DNA of 64,000 nt from Triticum aestivum (lineage: Eukaryota; Streptophyta; Magnoliopsida; Poales; Poaceae). The stretch is taken from contig NC_057797.1 of assembly GCF_018294505.1 (NCBI RefSeq), positions 124,563,116-124,627,115 of the forward strand, in the 5' to 3' direction. The notes beneath the pieces were generated by a model, which had not been told where the DNA came from, made no database searches, and saw only the letters and a list, made by a program, of their open reading frames with translations. Both the position numbers and the translations under genes were made by a program. Below, one piece after another: positions 10,215-22,042 of this stretch. Within the stretch, counting starts at the first letter, position 1. Each line of letters starts with the position of its first letter.

Positions 10215-13200
10215 GTGTCGTCGCCTTTAGGCCTGATGGCTCCTTTGATCATCAACAATGATGCGGTCCAGGGTGAGACTTTGCTCCCCGGACAGATCTT
10301 CGTCTTCGGCGGCTTCGCTCTGCGGGCCAATTCGCTCGGCCACCTGGAGCAGATCGAAAGCTATGCCTCTGGCCATCAAGTCAGGTTTGGAAGCTTAAAC
10401 TACACGGCCGACATCCGCGGAGACTTGATCTTCGACGGACTCGAGCCACGGCCAAGCGAGCCGCACTATCTCGAGAGGCATGATCTAGCTCTGCCCCCGG
10501 ACAGTGTCCTGGAGGCCGCACACGCATCGGTTCCGACCCCTAACTCGGAGCCTATTGCGCCAATCGAGGATGAGCGGTTGGACGTCACCTCAGGGACTGT
10601 GATCCCAAAAGCGATCGAGCCGAACGCTAGCCCCGCACTCTGCACGACCCATCACTCCGAGGATCCGGACTCCTCCCCAGACTCCGAACCCCCCACGCCC
10701 CTGCCAATCGAATCCGATTGGGCGCCGATAATGGAGTTCACCGCCGCAGACATCTTTCAGCGTTCGCCTTTTGGCGACATCCTGAATTCTCTTAAGTCTC
10801 TCTCTTTATCAGGAGAGCCCTGGCCGGACTACGGTCAGCGAGGGTGGGATACGGGCAATGAGGAAATTCAAAGCCCACCCACCACCCACTTTGTAGCCAC
10901 TGTCGACGATCTAACCGACATGCTTGACTTCAGCTCCAAAGACATCAACGGCATGGACGACGATGTAGGAGACGAACAGGAACCAGCACCTGTAGGGCGC
11001 TGGAAGGCCACCTCGTCATATGACATATATATGGTGGATACTCCAAAAGATGGAGATGGCGATGGAACAGTGGGGGATGACGCCCCTAAGAAACAGCCAA
11101 AGCGCCAGCATCAGCGGCGCCGCTCTAAATCCCGCCAAAACAAAAACGGTGATTCTGGCACGGGAGATAATACTACCCCGGATAGCGCCGAAGAACACCC
11201 ACCTCAGCAAGATTCGGCACAGGAAGATGGAGAAGCCAGCCCTCATGAGAGAGCGGCAGACCGAGAGGTCGAGGATGATAACTATACGCCTCCCACGGAA
11301 GACGAGGCAAGCCTCGATGACGATGAATTCGTCATACCATCAGACCCCGCCGAACAAAAGCGTTTTAAACGCAGGCTTTTAGCCATGGCAAGCAGCCTCA
11401 AGAAAAAGTAGCAACATCTTAGAGCTGCCCAAGATTTGCTAGCTGACAGATGGACTGAAGTCCTTGCGGCCGAAGAGTATGAACTCGAACGCCCCTCCAA
11501 GAGTTACCCGAAGCGCAGGCCGCTACCCCGATCAGAGGAGGAAGCACCTACATCACCAGCGCATGACATGGCAGGCCGGCCACCCCGCGGCCGCGACAGA
11601 GAGGCCTCTCGGCCCTCCACCCAAGCCATGCCCCGACGCCGCTCAACTAAGGCACGGAAAAATGTGCCCGACCTGCGAGACATACTGGAGGATAAGGCAA
11701 GACAAACAAGATCGATCTACGGATCGCGCAGGCGCCCTACGGCATGTGACAATGATCTTCACTCCGGATACAACAAATCCGGTCGGGCCGAACACAACAG
11801 ACATAGCTCTTCCGAGCTGCGTCGTGATATAGCCCAGTACAGAGGCGCCGCACACCCGCTATGCTTCACGAATGAAGTAATGGATCATAAAATCCCAGAG
11901 GGTTTCAAACCCGTAAACATCGAATCATACGATGGCACAACAGATCCGGTGGTATGGATCGAGGATTATCTCCTTCACATCCACATGGCACACGGCGATG
12001 ATCTACACGCCATCAAATACCTCCCGCTCAAACTTAAAGGACCGGCCCGGCATTAGCTTAACAGCTTGCCAGCAGACTCAATCGGTTCTTGGGAGGACCT
12101 AGAAGCCGCATTCCTTGAAAACTTCCAGGGCACTTACATGCGACCGCCGGATGCCGACGACTTAAGCCACATAATTCAGCAGCCAGAGGAATCGGCCAGA
12201 CAATTCTGGACACGGTTCCTAACAAAGAAAAACCAGATAGTCGACTGTCCGGACGCAGAGGCCCTAGCAGCCTTCAAGCATAACATCCGTGACGAGTGGC
12301 TTGCCCGGCACCTGGGACAGGAAAAGCCGAAATCCATGGCAGCCCTCACGACACTCATGACCCGCTTTTGCGCATGAGAAGACAGCTGGCTAGCTCGCAG
12401 TGACAACTTATCAAAGAACCCTGGTAATTCGGATACCAAGGACAAATGTGGCAGGACATGTCGGAATAAGCAAAAACGCCGCGTTAACAGCGACAGCAAT
12501 GAAGACACGGCAGTCAATGCCGGATTCAAAGGCTATAAATCTGATCAGCGGAAAAAGCCATTCAAAAAGAATACTCAGGGCCCGTCCAGTTTGGACCGAA
12601 TACTCGATCGCTTGTGCCAGATACATGGCACCCCCGAAAGGCCAGCCAATCACACTAACAGGGATTGTTGGGTGTTCAAGCAGGCAGGCAAGTTAAGGGC
12701 CGAAAACAGAGACAAGGGGCTGCACAGCGACGACGAGGAGCCCAAGCCGCCGAACAACAATGGACAGAAGGGCTTTCCCCCACAAGTACGGACGGAGAAC
12801 ATGATATACGCAACCCACATTCCCTAGCGGGAGCGGAAGCGTGCGCTACGGGACGTATACGCGATGGAGCCAGTCGCCCCAAAGTTCAAACCATGGTCCT
12901 CCTGCCCGATCACTTTTGATCGAAGGGACCATCCCACTAGCATCCGTCATGGCGGCTTCGCCGCATTGGTTCTCGACCCAATCATCGACGGATTTCATCT
13001 CACAAGAGTCCTCATGGACGGTGGCAGTAGCCTGAACCTGCTTTATCAGGATACAGTGCGGAAAATGGGCATAGATCCCTCAAGGATTAAGCCCACAAGA
13101 ACGACCTTTAAAGACATTATACCAGGTGTAGAAGCCAACTGCACAGGCTCAGTAACACTTGACGTGGTCTTCGGATCCCCGGACAATTTCTGAAGCAAAG

Positions 13201-13517
13201 AGTTAATCTTCGATATAGTCCCGTTTCGCAGTGGCTATCACGCCCTGCTCGGACGAACCGCATTCGCAAAGTTCAATGCAGTGCCGCACTACGCATATCT
13301 CAAGCTCAAGATGCCAGGCCCTCGAGGAGTAATTACAGTCAACGGAAACACCGAACGCTCCTTCCGTACGGAGGAGCATACGGCGGCTCTCGTAGCAGAG
13401 GTACAAAGTAGCCATCTCAGGCAATTCTCCAGTACGGCCATTAAAAAGCCAGACATGGCAAAGCGCGCCCAGAGTTACCCACAGCAGGACTGCCTGGCAC
13501 ACTCTAAGCAAGCGTAG
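10215..13517 (+). pseudogene. gag-aspartic protease gene of Fatima-type element 1
   Basis: One continuous frame of 1101 codons, broken by in-frame stops at 11409, 12054, 12375, 12825 and 13191. The start is GTG where the sister copy has ATG. The first ~400 codons are acidic and low-complexity. The retrotransposon gag domain follows (about 11880-12370; WIEDYLLHIHMA, LPLKLKGPAR, then EESARQFWTRF). A basic, Cys/His-containing linker comes next (DRLCQIHG ... NRDCWVF). A retropepsin-like protease follows at about 12950-13300, with catalytic motif LMDGGSSLNLLY, where DGG stands in the DSG/DTG position. The frame ends soon after LGRTAFAKFNAVPHY. Three of the five stops are C-to-T type changes relative to element 2. 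Product would be a capsid-protease precursor. Confidence 0.8.
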
Positions 13518-14729
13518 CAATGCGGCCCCAACCCCAGCTATCGCGACATAGCGAAACCAATACCTCGTGTACATAACTATGCCCTTGAAATACCAAGGGC
13601 ACAAGGGAAGGGGCACAATAACGGCACGCCCAAAATATGGCTTAAAACGTACTAGGGGCTGCCGGATTCTTTTTTTAATATTTTCTTACTTTTAGGACTC
13701 CATACTTCGGATGACCTGTTCGGCAATTCGACTGCCGCACAAACGATGCAAGATCCAGGGAGGCAGACAAGCCATGCCGCATTATGGAACTCCCAGGTGG
13801 TCTCTATTACGAGCGGTATACCTGTTTTAAATACAATTCCGTGGCCTGCCCCTGGTCAGGACATACTGAATAGTTCAATATCTTTTGCTTACCGCATTAT
13901 TTGTATCGTTCGGCTTTGATAAATAGCCTCTCTATAAACAATGCTTAGCTTATTGTCTATTTTTTGCATTATCTTCTTTTCACATTTATGTTTATTAAAT
14001 GACATGATTGCACCAGTACACCATGGTACGACAAACACGCCAGGGGCTTCAGTACCTCTCATAATGGTGTGAGAAGTCCGTACACTTTCACAAGTGCGGC
14101 ACCCCGAACTTATAGCACTATATGCATCGGCTCCAAATCATGATTTGGGTCAATAGTTGGGTTTACCCGGCTCCTATGTTTTGGTGCCTTACGTTCCTCT
14201 CTATCGGCTAAGGTAGCACTAGGAGAACCACTGCGATTGTGCCCCGGTTTAGCTGGGTTAAGCACCTCAGTGGAGAAAGCTAAAACTGGCTGTCATGATG
14301 AGGCGAGAGACCGGTCGCTGTTCGAGAGGTTTTTCGAGTCCCTAAAGACTTATGCCGCTTCGAGCGAGGAGCTGGCTTTGTCCGGCCAAGGCGTGGATAG
14401 CGCCCCGAACTCGGTCTTCCGAACTAGGGGCTTCGCAGAAATTTAAAATTATAGAGTTCTATGGCTAAGTGAGAGTGTTCAAGCATTATAGTCCGATTGC
14501 CTGGTTCGTTGTGTTGAGCGCCTCCCTCGAAGGACCCAACTATGGGAAAAAGAGCGCTCAGGTTTATCCCGAACACCCCAGCACTAGTGGCATGGGGGCA
14601 GAAGACGACGACTGGCCATCTCTCAATTTTTTGATAAACAGCCACACAGAAAGTAATATTTTAAATTCAATAAGCATTGTTTAGCGCATATGAACAAGTT
14701 TTCAGTGCACAGGATAAACACGCGCGAGT
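13518..14729. other. Non-coding spacer between convergent genes in Fatima-type element 1
   Basis: About 1.2 kb between the end of gag-protease (plus) and the stop of the antisense gene (minus). AT-rich with a few short phrases such as AGTGCGGCACCCCGAACTTA, conserved in element 2 at 26620-27802. No domain-bearing frame was seen. As both genes converge here, it probably contains both poly(A) regions. Confidence 0.5.
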
Positions 14730-17700
14730 TCATTGAAAAATCACATCCTTGGTACATTCATCCGCCACAAGGCGGGCACCTGCAAGAACATCCTTGTAGT
14801 AGTTCTCGGGCTTGCGATGCTCCTTCCCCGGCGGCGGCCCGTCCTTCACAAGCTTCTCACCGTCCAGCTTACCCCAGTGCACCTTTGCACGGGCAAGGGC
14901 CCGACGGGCACCTTCGATGCAGACGGAGCGCTTGATGACCTTGAGCCTCGGACAGGCCTCCACCAGCCGCCGCACCAGCCCGAAATAGCTCCCGGGCAGG
15001 GCCTCTCCGGGCCACAGCCGAACTATGAAGCCCTTCATGGCCTGTTCGGCCGCCTTGTGGAGCTCGACCAGCTGTTTCAGCTGGTCGCTCAAAGGCACAG
15101 GGTGTCCGGCCTCAGAATACTGAGACCAGAACACCTTCTCCGTCGAGATGCCCTCTTCATCTTGGTAGAATGCGGTGGCAGCGGATACACTGCGGGGAAG
15201 ATCTGCGAATGCCCCTGGAGAGCTCCGGATTCGGGTAAGTAACAAGTAGTTTACTTTTATATTTCTGCTTTGCATGAAGAATGCCTTACCCGCTGCTATC
15301 TTCCTCATCTCCTCCAACTCTTGGAGGGCCTTTTGGGCTTCGGCCTTGGCAGACTTGGCAGTCTCAAGGCCCGTCGCGAGCTCGGATGCTTGCGCCTTTG
15401 ACTCAAGCTCCAAACTCTCATGTTTTTTCATGAGAGCCTGAAGCTCTTGCTGCACCTCGCCGACCTGAGCCCCAAGTCTGTCTCGCTCGGTGCGCTCCGC
15501 GGCCGTTTTCTTTTTGGCCTCAGACAGCGCCTGCTTAAGGGTCGCCACCTCAGTCGTGGCCCCTACAATAAGCAGTACAATCCTGTTATTTTTTTTTTTG
15601 CAATCATGCCTTTTTATAGGCACTTTTTCTGTAAGGTATTTCTTACCTTCTCTCTCCTCGAGCCGCCGCTTGGCAAGGCCGAGCTCTCGCTCGGTCCCCT
15701 CGAGGTCCTGCTTCAGGACATCCACCTCCGCAGTCAGTGCGGTGGTGGATAGCAGCGAAGCCTGCATTCGCATATTGACTCTTTTTTGTTAGACTCCTGC
15801 GAAATTTAATAGATCCTCTATTCGGCTTTTCTTTCTGAACGCCAAACAGAGCATCAGGGGCTACTGTCTATGCGGTAATATTTTTACATATTTTTACTTA
15901 CCTCGAAGCCTGTTAGAAGGCTAGCGCAAGCTTCAGTCAGTCCGCTCTTGGCGGATTGAACCGTCTGGATCACCGTACTCATAACAGTACGGTGCCCGTC
16001 GTCGATGGAGGCGCCGTCAAGCACCTCCAGCAGATTGTCCAGCACCTCCGGTTGGACGGAGGCCGCCGGCTCAGAAGGCTTGCTCCTCTTGGAAGGAGTT
16101 CGCCTACCGCGGTCCGGAACTGTGGAAGATTCCGGCGCGGTGTCCGGCACAAAGCCAGACCTGGAGCCCTGGGGGCCTTATCCCCTTCACTCCTGGAGTC
16201 CGGGAGGTTGCCTTGCGGCTCCTCCGGGACCACCTCCTCCTGCCCCGGAGCTTGTCGCGACGCCACTTCGGCGTCGTCTACAATGCAGGGGGAGACAGCG
16301 GGCGTAACTGAGTTCACGTTCGATGAGTCCAGGGAGCCGCCCGACGATTCGTTGAATTCGGCCCGGAGCGGGCTGCATAATTACGTTCGACATTAGGGAA
16401 AGCTATGCAACAAAGGAACATCATGAGTTACTTTGATGTCCGAACTTACGATTTCGCCGAATGCTTGGCCCTGTTTGGCCACTCCTCTTCGCCCTCTTCG
16501 GCATCGGGGGAGTAGTCCGGCGAACGGGTCTTCCTTTTCCTAGACCCCTCGTCTCCCCCCGTTGGGGCGGCCTTCCTCTTCTCTCCTCCCTCCACTGGGG
16601 GGGAGATTTTTCTTCTTCCTCCTCCTCGTTTTCACGGGAAGAGGGCGTCTCGGACTCGTCGGATGACGAGTCTGACACCACCATGTTATGGGCACTCTTT
16701 CGAGTCCCCGTGGTCTTCTTCTTCTTGGCCTTCTTCTCCGGCACCACATAAGGCACCGGAACTAGCAGCTTCACTAGTAGAGCTGGGACTGGGTCTTCGG
16801 GCAGCGGAGCCGGACAGTTAATCGGTCCGGATATCGCCCGCCAAGCCTGTCAAAGGTAAGGGAGTTTAGATCCCGCATAGAGTCAAACTATGAAGCTTAA
16901 CATCCTGTAAAAGGTGAAGATAGCTTACCTCGCTAGTGTGACGCTGCGAGCTGTATCCGCGGTCCTCAGAAGCGGATGCGGGAGCCTCGGCGCCCTTGAA
17001 TAGCACCTTCCAGGCATCTTCGTATGTCGTGTCAAAGAGCCTGCTAAGGGTTTGGTGCCGCGCCGGGTCGAACTCCCACAGATTAAAATCGCGTTGTTGG
17101 CACGGGCGGATCCGGCGGACGAGCATAACCTGGATTACATTAATAAGCCGGATAGGCTTGTTCACCAGGGACTGGATGCATGTTTGCAATCCGGTCACCT
17201 CTTTTTCATCACCCCGTGACAGGCCCGCCTCTTTCCAGGACATAAGCCGCGTGGGGGGTCCGGATCGAAACTCGGGGGCTGTGGTCCATTTCGGATCGCG
17301 TGGCTCGGTGATGTAAAACCACCCGGATTGCCACCCCTTTAGGGTCTCCACAAAAGAGCCCTCGAACCATGGGACATTGGCCATCTTGCTCGCCATAGCA
17401 CCTCCGCACTCCGCCTGGCTGCCGCACACCACCTTGGGCTTGACGTTGAAGGTCTTGAGCCAGAGGCCGAAATGAGGGCGGACGCGGAGGAAAGCCTCGC
17501 ACACGACGATAAATGCCGAGATGTTGAGGATGAAGTTCGGGGCCAGATCGTGGAAATCCAGGCCGTAATAGAACATGAGCCCCCGGACAGATGGGTGGAG
17601 TGGAAAACCCAGTCCGCGGAGGAAGTGGGGGAGAAATACTACCCTCTCATGGGGCCTTGGGGTGGGGAGAAGCTGCCCCTTTTCGGGAAGCCAGTGCGCG

Positions 17701-17792
17701 ATGTCCTTGGACAGGTATCCGGCCTTCCTTAGCTTCTTGACTTGGCCCTCCGTAGCGGAGGAGACCATCCACTTGCCTCTCGCTCTGGACAT
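14730..17792 (-). CDS. Antisense spliced gene with putative gypsy-type transposon domain (Transposase_28-like) in Fatima-type element 1
   Basis: Minus-strand gene starting at ATG 17792-17790. Exon 1 (17792-16929) is open for 288 codons and ends at a GTAAG donor. It holds the domain found in plant gypsy-type transposon proteins (FLRGLGFPLHPSVRGLMFYY, LAPNFILNISAF, CEAFLRVRPHFGLW). Further exons by GT/AG signals: 16846-16450 (acidic/basic run EEEEEEKSPP, nuclear-signal-like), about 16372-15902, 15761-15647, 15562-15290 (strongly coiled-coil), then a last exon ending at TGA 14732-14730 (FIVRLWPGEALPGSYFGLVR, VIKRSVCIEGARRA). Exon 2 follows exon 1 in frame. The junction of exons 2 and 3 as read is off by one base, so either that splice site is wrong or the copy is broken. 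Predicted length is about 850-900 residues. The function is unknown; the domain name does not prove transposase activity. Confidence 0.6.
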
Positions 17793-17906
17793 TGCTGGAG
17801 AAGGTTGAGGTAGGAAGTGCGGGCTTGGGCGCTGGAGCTCGAGTGCGCAGGAGATGGATAGGCAAAGGAGGAAGAAGGCGTAGGTAAAAAGGTGGATCCT
17901 TATCCC

Positions 17907-17912
17907 CTTATA
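17907..17912 (-). promoter_or_regulatory. TATA box of antisense gene, Fatima-type element 1
   Basis: Minus-strand CATATAAGG, 115 nt upstream of the ATG at 17792. The equivalent site in element 2 (TATAAA, 30982-30977) is 113 nt upstream of its ATG at 30864. The conserved spacing supports a real internal promoter. Confidence 0.5.
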
Positions 17913-18348
17913 TGGGCGGATGCGGTTGTGCGACCCCACCAGCCTAGTAAAATTCGCTTGCCTCCCAAGCGCCGTGATAAATGGCGCGGTTGGGTTACCC
18001 ACGTCCGTATTGATGCGAATCCCGTAAAGGGGGTACACGATCTCTGCTTTGACAAGACTTGCCAAGGAAACCGCCTCGCAAAACTTGCTGAGGTGGAAAA
18101 GTAAAAACGATTCGAGTAAAGGACTTGGGCGTAGTGTGATGACACACTGCGGAATACGTCAGCAGTTTTGATTTGTGTAAATATTATTCTCTCTATGGTG
18201 ATATGTGGAAGCTTATTTTGCAGAGCCGGACATTACTCTTGGTGTTTACAATCTTCTATGAAGGACTTGGAGGAGGAACCCGCCTTGCAATGCCGAAGAC
18301 AATTTGCGCGCCGGACTCGTCGTCATTGAAGCCTGGTTCAGGGGCTAC

Positions 18349-18833
18349 TGAGGGAGTCCTGGATTAGGGGGTGTTCGGGTAGGCGGACTATACCTTCAGC
18401 TGGACTCCTAGACTATGAAGATACAAGATTGAAGACTTCGTCCCGTGTCCGGATGGGACTTTCCTTGGCGTGGAAGGCAAGCTTGGCGATGCGGATATTC
18501 AAGATCTCCTATCATTGTAACCGACTCTGTGTAACCCTAACCCTAGCCAGTGTCTATATAAACCGGAGGGTTGTAGTCCATAGGCAATCAACTCCATATA
18601 CAACAATCATACCATAGGCTAGCTTCTAGGGTTTAGCCTCCTTGATCTCGTGGTAGATCTACTCTTGTACTACCCATATCATCAATATTAATCAAGCAGG
18701 ACGTAGGGTTTTACCTCCATCAAGAGGGCCCGAACCTGGGTAAAACATCGTGTTCCCTACCTCCTGTTACCATCCGGCCTAGACGCATAGTTCGGGACCC
18801 ACTACCCGAGATTCGCCGGTTTTGACACCGACA
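18349..18833 (+). repeat. 3' LTR of Fatima-type element 1
   Basis: 485-bp direct repeat of 9704-10188 with about 16 substitutions by hand count. Ends in GACACCGACA and is followed by the target duplication GATCC. TATA box at 18555-18562. Confidence 0.9.
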
Positions 18834-18838
18834 GATCC

Positions 18839-19843
18839 CATCTAAGATTTCATGGCCTCTAGCCAGTTTGCGGAATCTGGGCTCATCATTGCTTCCTCAT
18901 AGTTCACAGGTTCGTCATGGTCTAGTAACATGACCTTCAGAATAGGATTACCGTACCACTCTGGTGCGGATCTTACTCTTGTTGACCTATGAGGTTCGGT
19001 AGTAATTTGATCTGAAGTTTCATGATCATCATCATTAGCTTCCTCACTAATTGGTGTAGGTGTCACAGGAACCGGTTTCTGTGATGAACTACTTTCCAAT
19101 AAGGGAGCAGGTACAGTTACCTCATCAAGTTCTACTTTCCTCCCACTCACTTCTTTCGAGAGAAACTCCTTCTCTAGAAAGGATCCATTCTTAGCAACAA
19201 AAGTCTTGCCTTCGAATCTGTGATAGAAGGTGTACCCAACTGTTTCTTTCGGGTATCCTATGAACACACATTTCTCCGATTTGGGTTCGAGCTTATCGGG
19301 TTGAAGCTTTTTCACATAAGCATCGTAGCCCCAAACTTCAAGAAATGACAACTTTGGTTTCTTGCCAAACCACAGTTCATAAGGAGTCGTCTCAACGGAT
19401 TTAGATGGTGCCCTATTTAACATGAATGCAGCCATCTCTAAAGCATAACCCCAAAATGATAGCGGTAAATCAGTAAGAGACATCATAGATCGCACCATAT
19501 CTAGTGAAGTATGATTGCGACATTCGGACACACCATTACACTGTGGTGTTCTGGGTGGCATGAGTTGCGAAACTATTCCGCATTGTTTCAAATGAAGACT
19601 AAACTCGTAACTCAAATATTCTCCTCCACGATCAGATCGTAGAAACTTTATTTTCTTGTTACGATGATTTTCCATTTCACTCTGAAATTCTTTGAACTTT
19701 TCGAATGTTTCAGACTTATGTTTCATCAAGTAGATATACCCATATCTGCTCAAATCATCTGTGAAGGTGAGAAAATAACGATATCCACCACGAGCCTCAA
19801 TATTCATCGGGCCACATACATCAGTATGTATGATTTCTAACAA
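18839..19843 (-). pseudogene. Angela integrase and start of reverse transcriptase region
   Basis: An open segment of 333 codons on the minus strand. It contains the Copia integrase core with the D,D,E triad visible in context: HTDVCGPM, then FLRSDRGGEY, then NGVSE. GKKPKLSFLEVWG and KCVFIGYPKE follow, as does the acidic linker to reverse transcriptase (ISEEANDDDHETSD, RSTRVRSAPEWYG). It stops just before the Fatima-type insertion. The next part of the protein resumes at 9698. The segment itself is open, but the whole polyprotein is inactive. Confidence 0.85.
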
Positions 19844-20807
19844 TTATGTTGCTCGCTCCATAGTTCTGGAGAATGGCGTTTCAGTCATCTTGCCCATGAG
19901 GCACGGTTCGCAAGTACCAAGTGATTCATAATCAAGTGATTCCAAAAGTGATTCATAACCAGTATCAAATACCCAGGCACTACTGCGAGAATTAGTATGG
20001 TACACATCAATAACATGTATATCACAAATACCTTTGTTCACCTTGCCATCCTTCTTATCCGCCAAATACTTGGGGCACTTCTGCTTCCAGTGACCGGTCT
20101 GTTTGTAGTAGAAGCAGTCAGTCTCAGGCTTAGGTCTAGACTTGGGTGGGTTTCTTATCTTGAGAAGCAACTTGTTTGTCGTTCTTCTTGAAGTTCCCTT
20201 TCTTCTTCCCTTTACTCTTTTTCTTGAAACTGGTGGTCTTGTTAACCATCAACACATGATGCTCCTTCTTGATTTCTACATACGCAGCCTTTAGCATTGT
20301 GAAGAGCTCGGGAATGGTCTTATCCATCCCTTGCATGTTATAGTTCATCATGAAGCTTTTGTAGCTTGGTGGCACTGATTGAAGAACTCTGTCAATGACA
20401 CTATCAACAGGAAGATTAACTCCCAGTTGAATCAAGTGGTTATGGTACCCAGACATTCTGAGTATATGTTCACTGACAGAACTATTCTCCTCCATCTTGC
20501 AGCTGTAGAACTCTTGGAACATCTCATATGCTCCCTGACGTTCAAAACGTCGTTGAAGTCCCGGTTCTAAGCCGTAAATCAAGGCACACTAAACTATCGA
20601 GTAATCATCAGCGTAGTTCATTACATTTGGTGTTGCTCCTGCAGCAGGTTTGGCACCTAGCGGTGCTTCCAGGACGTAATTCTTCTGTGTAGCAATGAGG
20701 ATATTCCACAAGTTACGGACCCAGTCCGTGTAATTGCTACCATCATCTTTCAACTTTGCTTTCTCAAGGAAAGCATTAAAATTCAACGGAACAATAGCAC
20801 GGGCCAT
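19844..20807 (-). pseudogene. Angela gag with zinc knuckle, internal deletion removing protease
   Basis: Minus-strand start ATG at 20807 (MARAIVPLNFNAFLEKAKL). A stop lies at about 20589, then the frame resumes with the gag capsid part (MYNMQGMDK-type region, VDSVIDRVLQSVPPSYKSFM). A frame change near 20140 leads to the zinc knuckle (CFYYKQTGHWKQKCPKY; its second Cys is replaced by Tyr). Immediately after AWVFDTG the sequence jumps to CEPCLMGKMTETPF. The protease and the GAG-pre-integrase domain are therefore missing, a loss of roughly 450-480 bp compared with 37985-38470 in the plus-strand Angela. Confidence 0.8.
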
Positions 20808-22042
20808 CTATCTACAACAACATAGACATGCAAAATACTATCAGGTACTAAGTTCATGATAAATTAAAGTTCAGTTAATTAATTTATTAAAGAACTCCCA
20901 CTTAGATAGACATCCCTCTAATCATCTAAGTGATTACGTGATCCATATCAACTAAACCATGTCCGATCATCACGTGAGATGTAGTAGTTTTCAATGGTGA
21001 ACATCACTATGTTGATCATATCTTCTATATGATTCATGCTCGACCTTTCGGTCTCTTGTGTTTCGAGGCCATATCTGCATATGCTAGGCTCGTCAAGTTT
21101 AACCCGAGTATTCTGCATGTGCAAGACTGGCTTGCACCCGTTGTATGTGAACGTAGAGCTTATCACACCCGATCATCATGTGGTGTCTCGGCACGATGAA
21201 CTTTCGCAACGGTGCATACTCAGGGAGAACACTTGTACCTTGAAATTTAGTGAGTGATCATCTTATAATGCTATCGTCGTTCTAAGAAAAATAAGATGCA
21301 TAAAAGATAAACATCACATGCAATCAATATAAGTGATATGATATGGCCATCATGATCTTGTGCTTGTGATCTCCATCTCCGAAGCACCATCATGATCACC
21401 ATTGTCACTGGCGCGACACCTTGATCTACATCGTAGCATCATCGTTGTCTCACCAAATATTGATTCTATGACTACCGCTACCGCTTAGTGATAAAGTGAA
21501 GCCATTACAGGGCGATTGCATTGCATACAATAAAGCGACAATCATATGGCTCCAGCCAGTTGCCGATAACTCCGTTACAAAACATGATCATCTCATACAA
21601 TAAAATATAGCATCATGTCTTAACCATATCACATCACAACATGCCCTGCAAAAACAAGTTAGACGTCCTCTACTTTGTTGTTGCAAGTTTTACGTGGCTG
21701 CTACGGGCTGAGCAAGAACCGTTCTTACCTACGCATCAAAACCACAACGATAGTTTGTCAAGTTAGTGTTGTTTTAACCTTCTCAAGGACCGGGCTTAGC
21801 CACACTCGATTCAACTAAAGTTGGAAAAACTAACACCCGCCAGCCACCTGTGTGCAAAGCACATCGGTAGAACCAGTCTCGCGTAAGCATATGCATAATG
21901 TCGGTCCGGGCCGCTTCATCCAACAATACCGCCGAACCAAAGTGTGACATGCTGGTAAGCAGTATGACTTGTATCGTCCACAACTCACTTGTGTTCTACT
22001 CGTGCATATAACATCTATGCATAAACCTGGCTCGGATGCCAC
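20808..22042 (-). other. 5' leader of minus-strand Angela
   Basis: About 1.2 kb between the primer site and the gag start. It aligns with 35911-37130 of the other Angela element (for example ATCACACCCGATCATCA around 21160 and GCCCTGCAAAAACAAGTTAG around 21642). No reading frame of note. This is the untranslated leader, where packaging signals are expected in the family. Confidence 0.7.
22024..22042 (-). other. Primer-binding site of minus-strand Angela
   Basis: Minus-strand GTGGCATCCGAGCCAGG next to the LTR, a form of the initiator-tRNA-Met complement (TGGTATCAGAGCC) used by BARE-1-type elements. Identical in the other Angela copy at 35911. Confidence 0.7.

Larger units (their letters stand above)
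9704..18833 (+). mobile_element. Fatima-type Gypsy element 1, non-autonomous, with antisense gene
   Basis: A complete 9130-bp element with 485-bp LTRs (9704-10188 and 18349-18833) and target duplication GATCC (9699-9703 and 18834-18838), inserted into the reverse transcriptase region of the minus-strand Angela. The sense strand codes for gag and aspartic protease only (10215-13517). No reverse transcriptase, RNase H or integrase motif was found. The rest of the body holds a spliced gene on the minus strand (17792-14730). By hand count about 16 sites differ between the two LTRs. At the commonly used grass rate of 1.3e-8 per site per year this gives roughly 1.3 million years. Confidence 0.85.
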
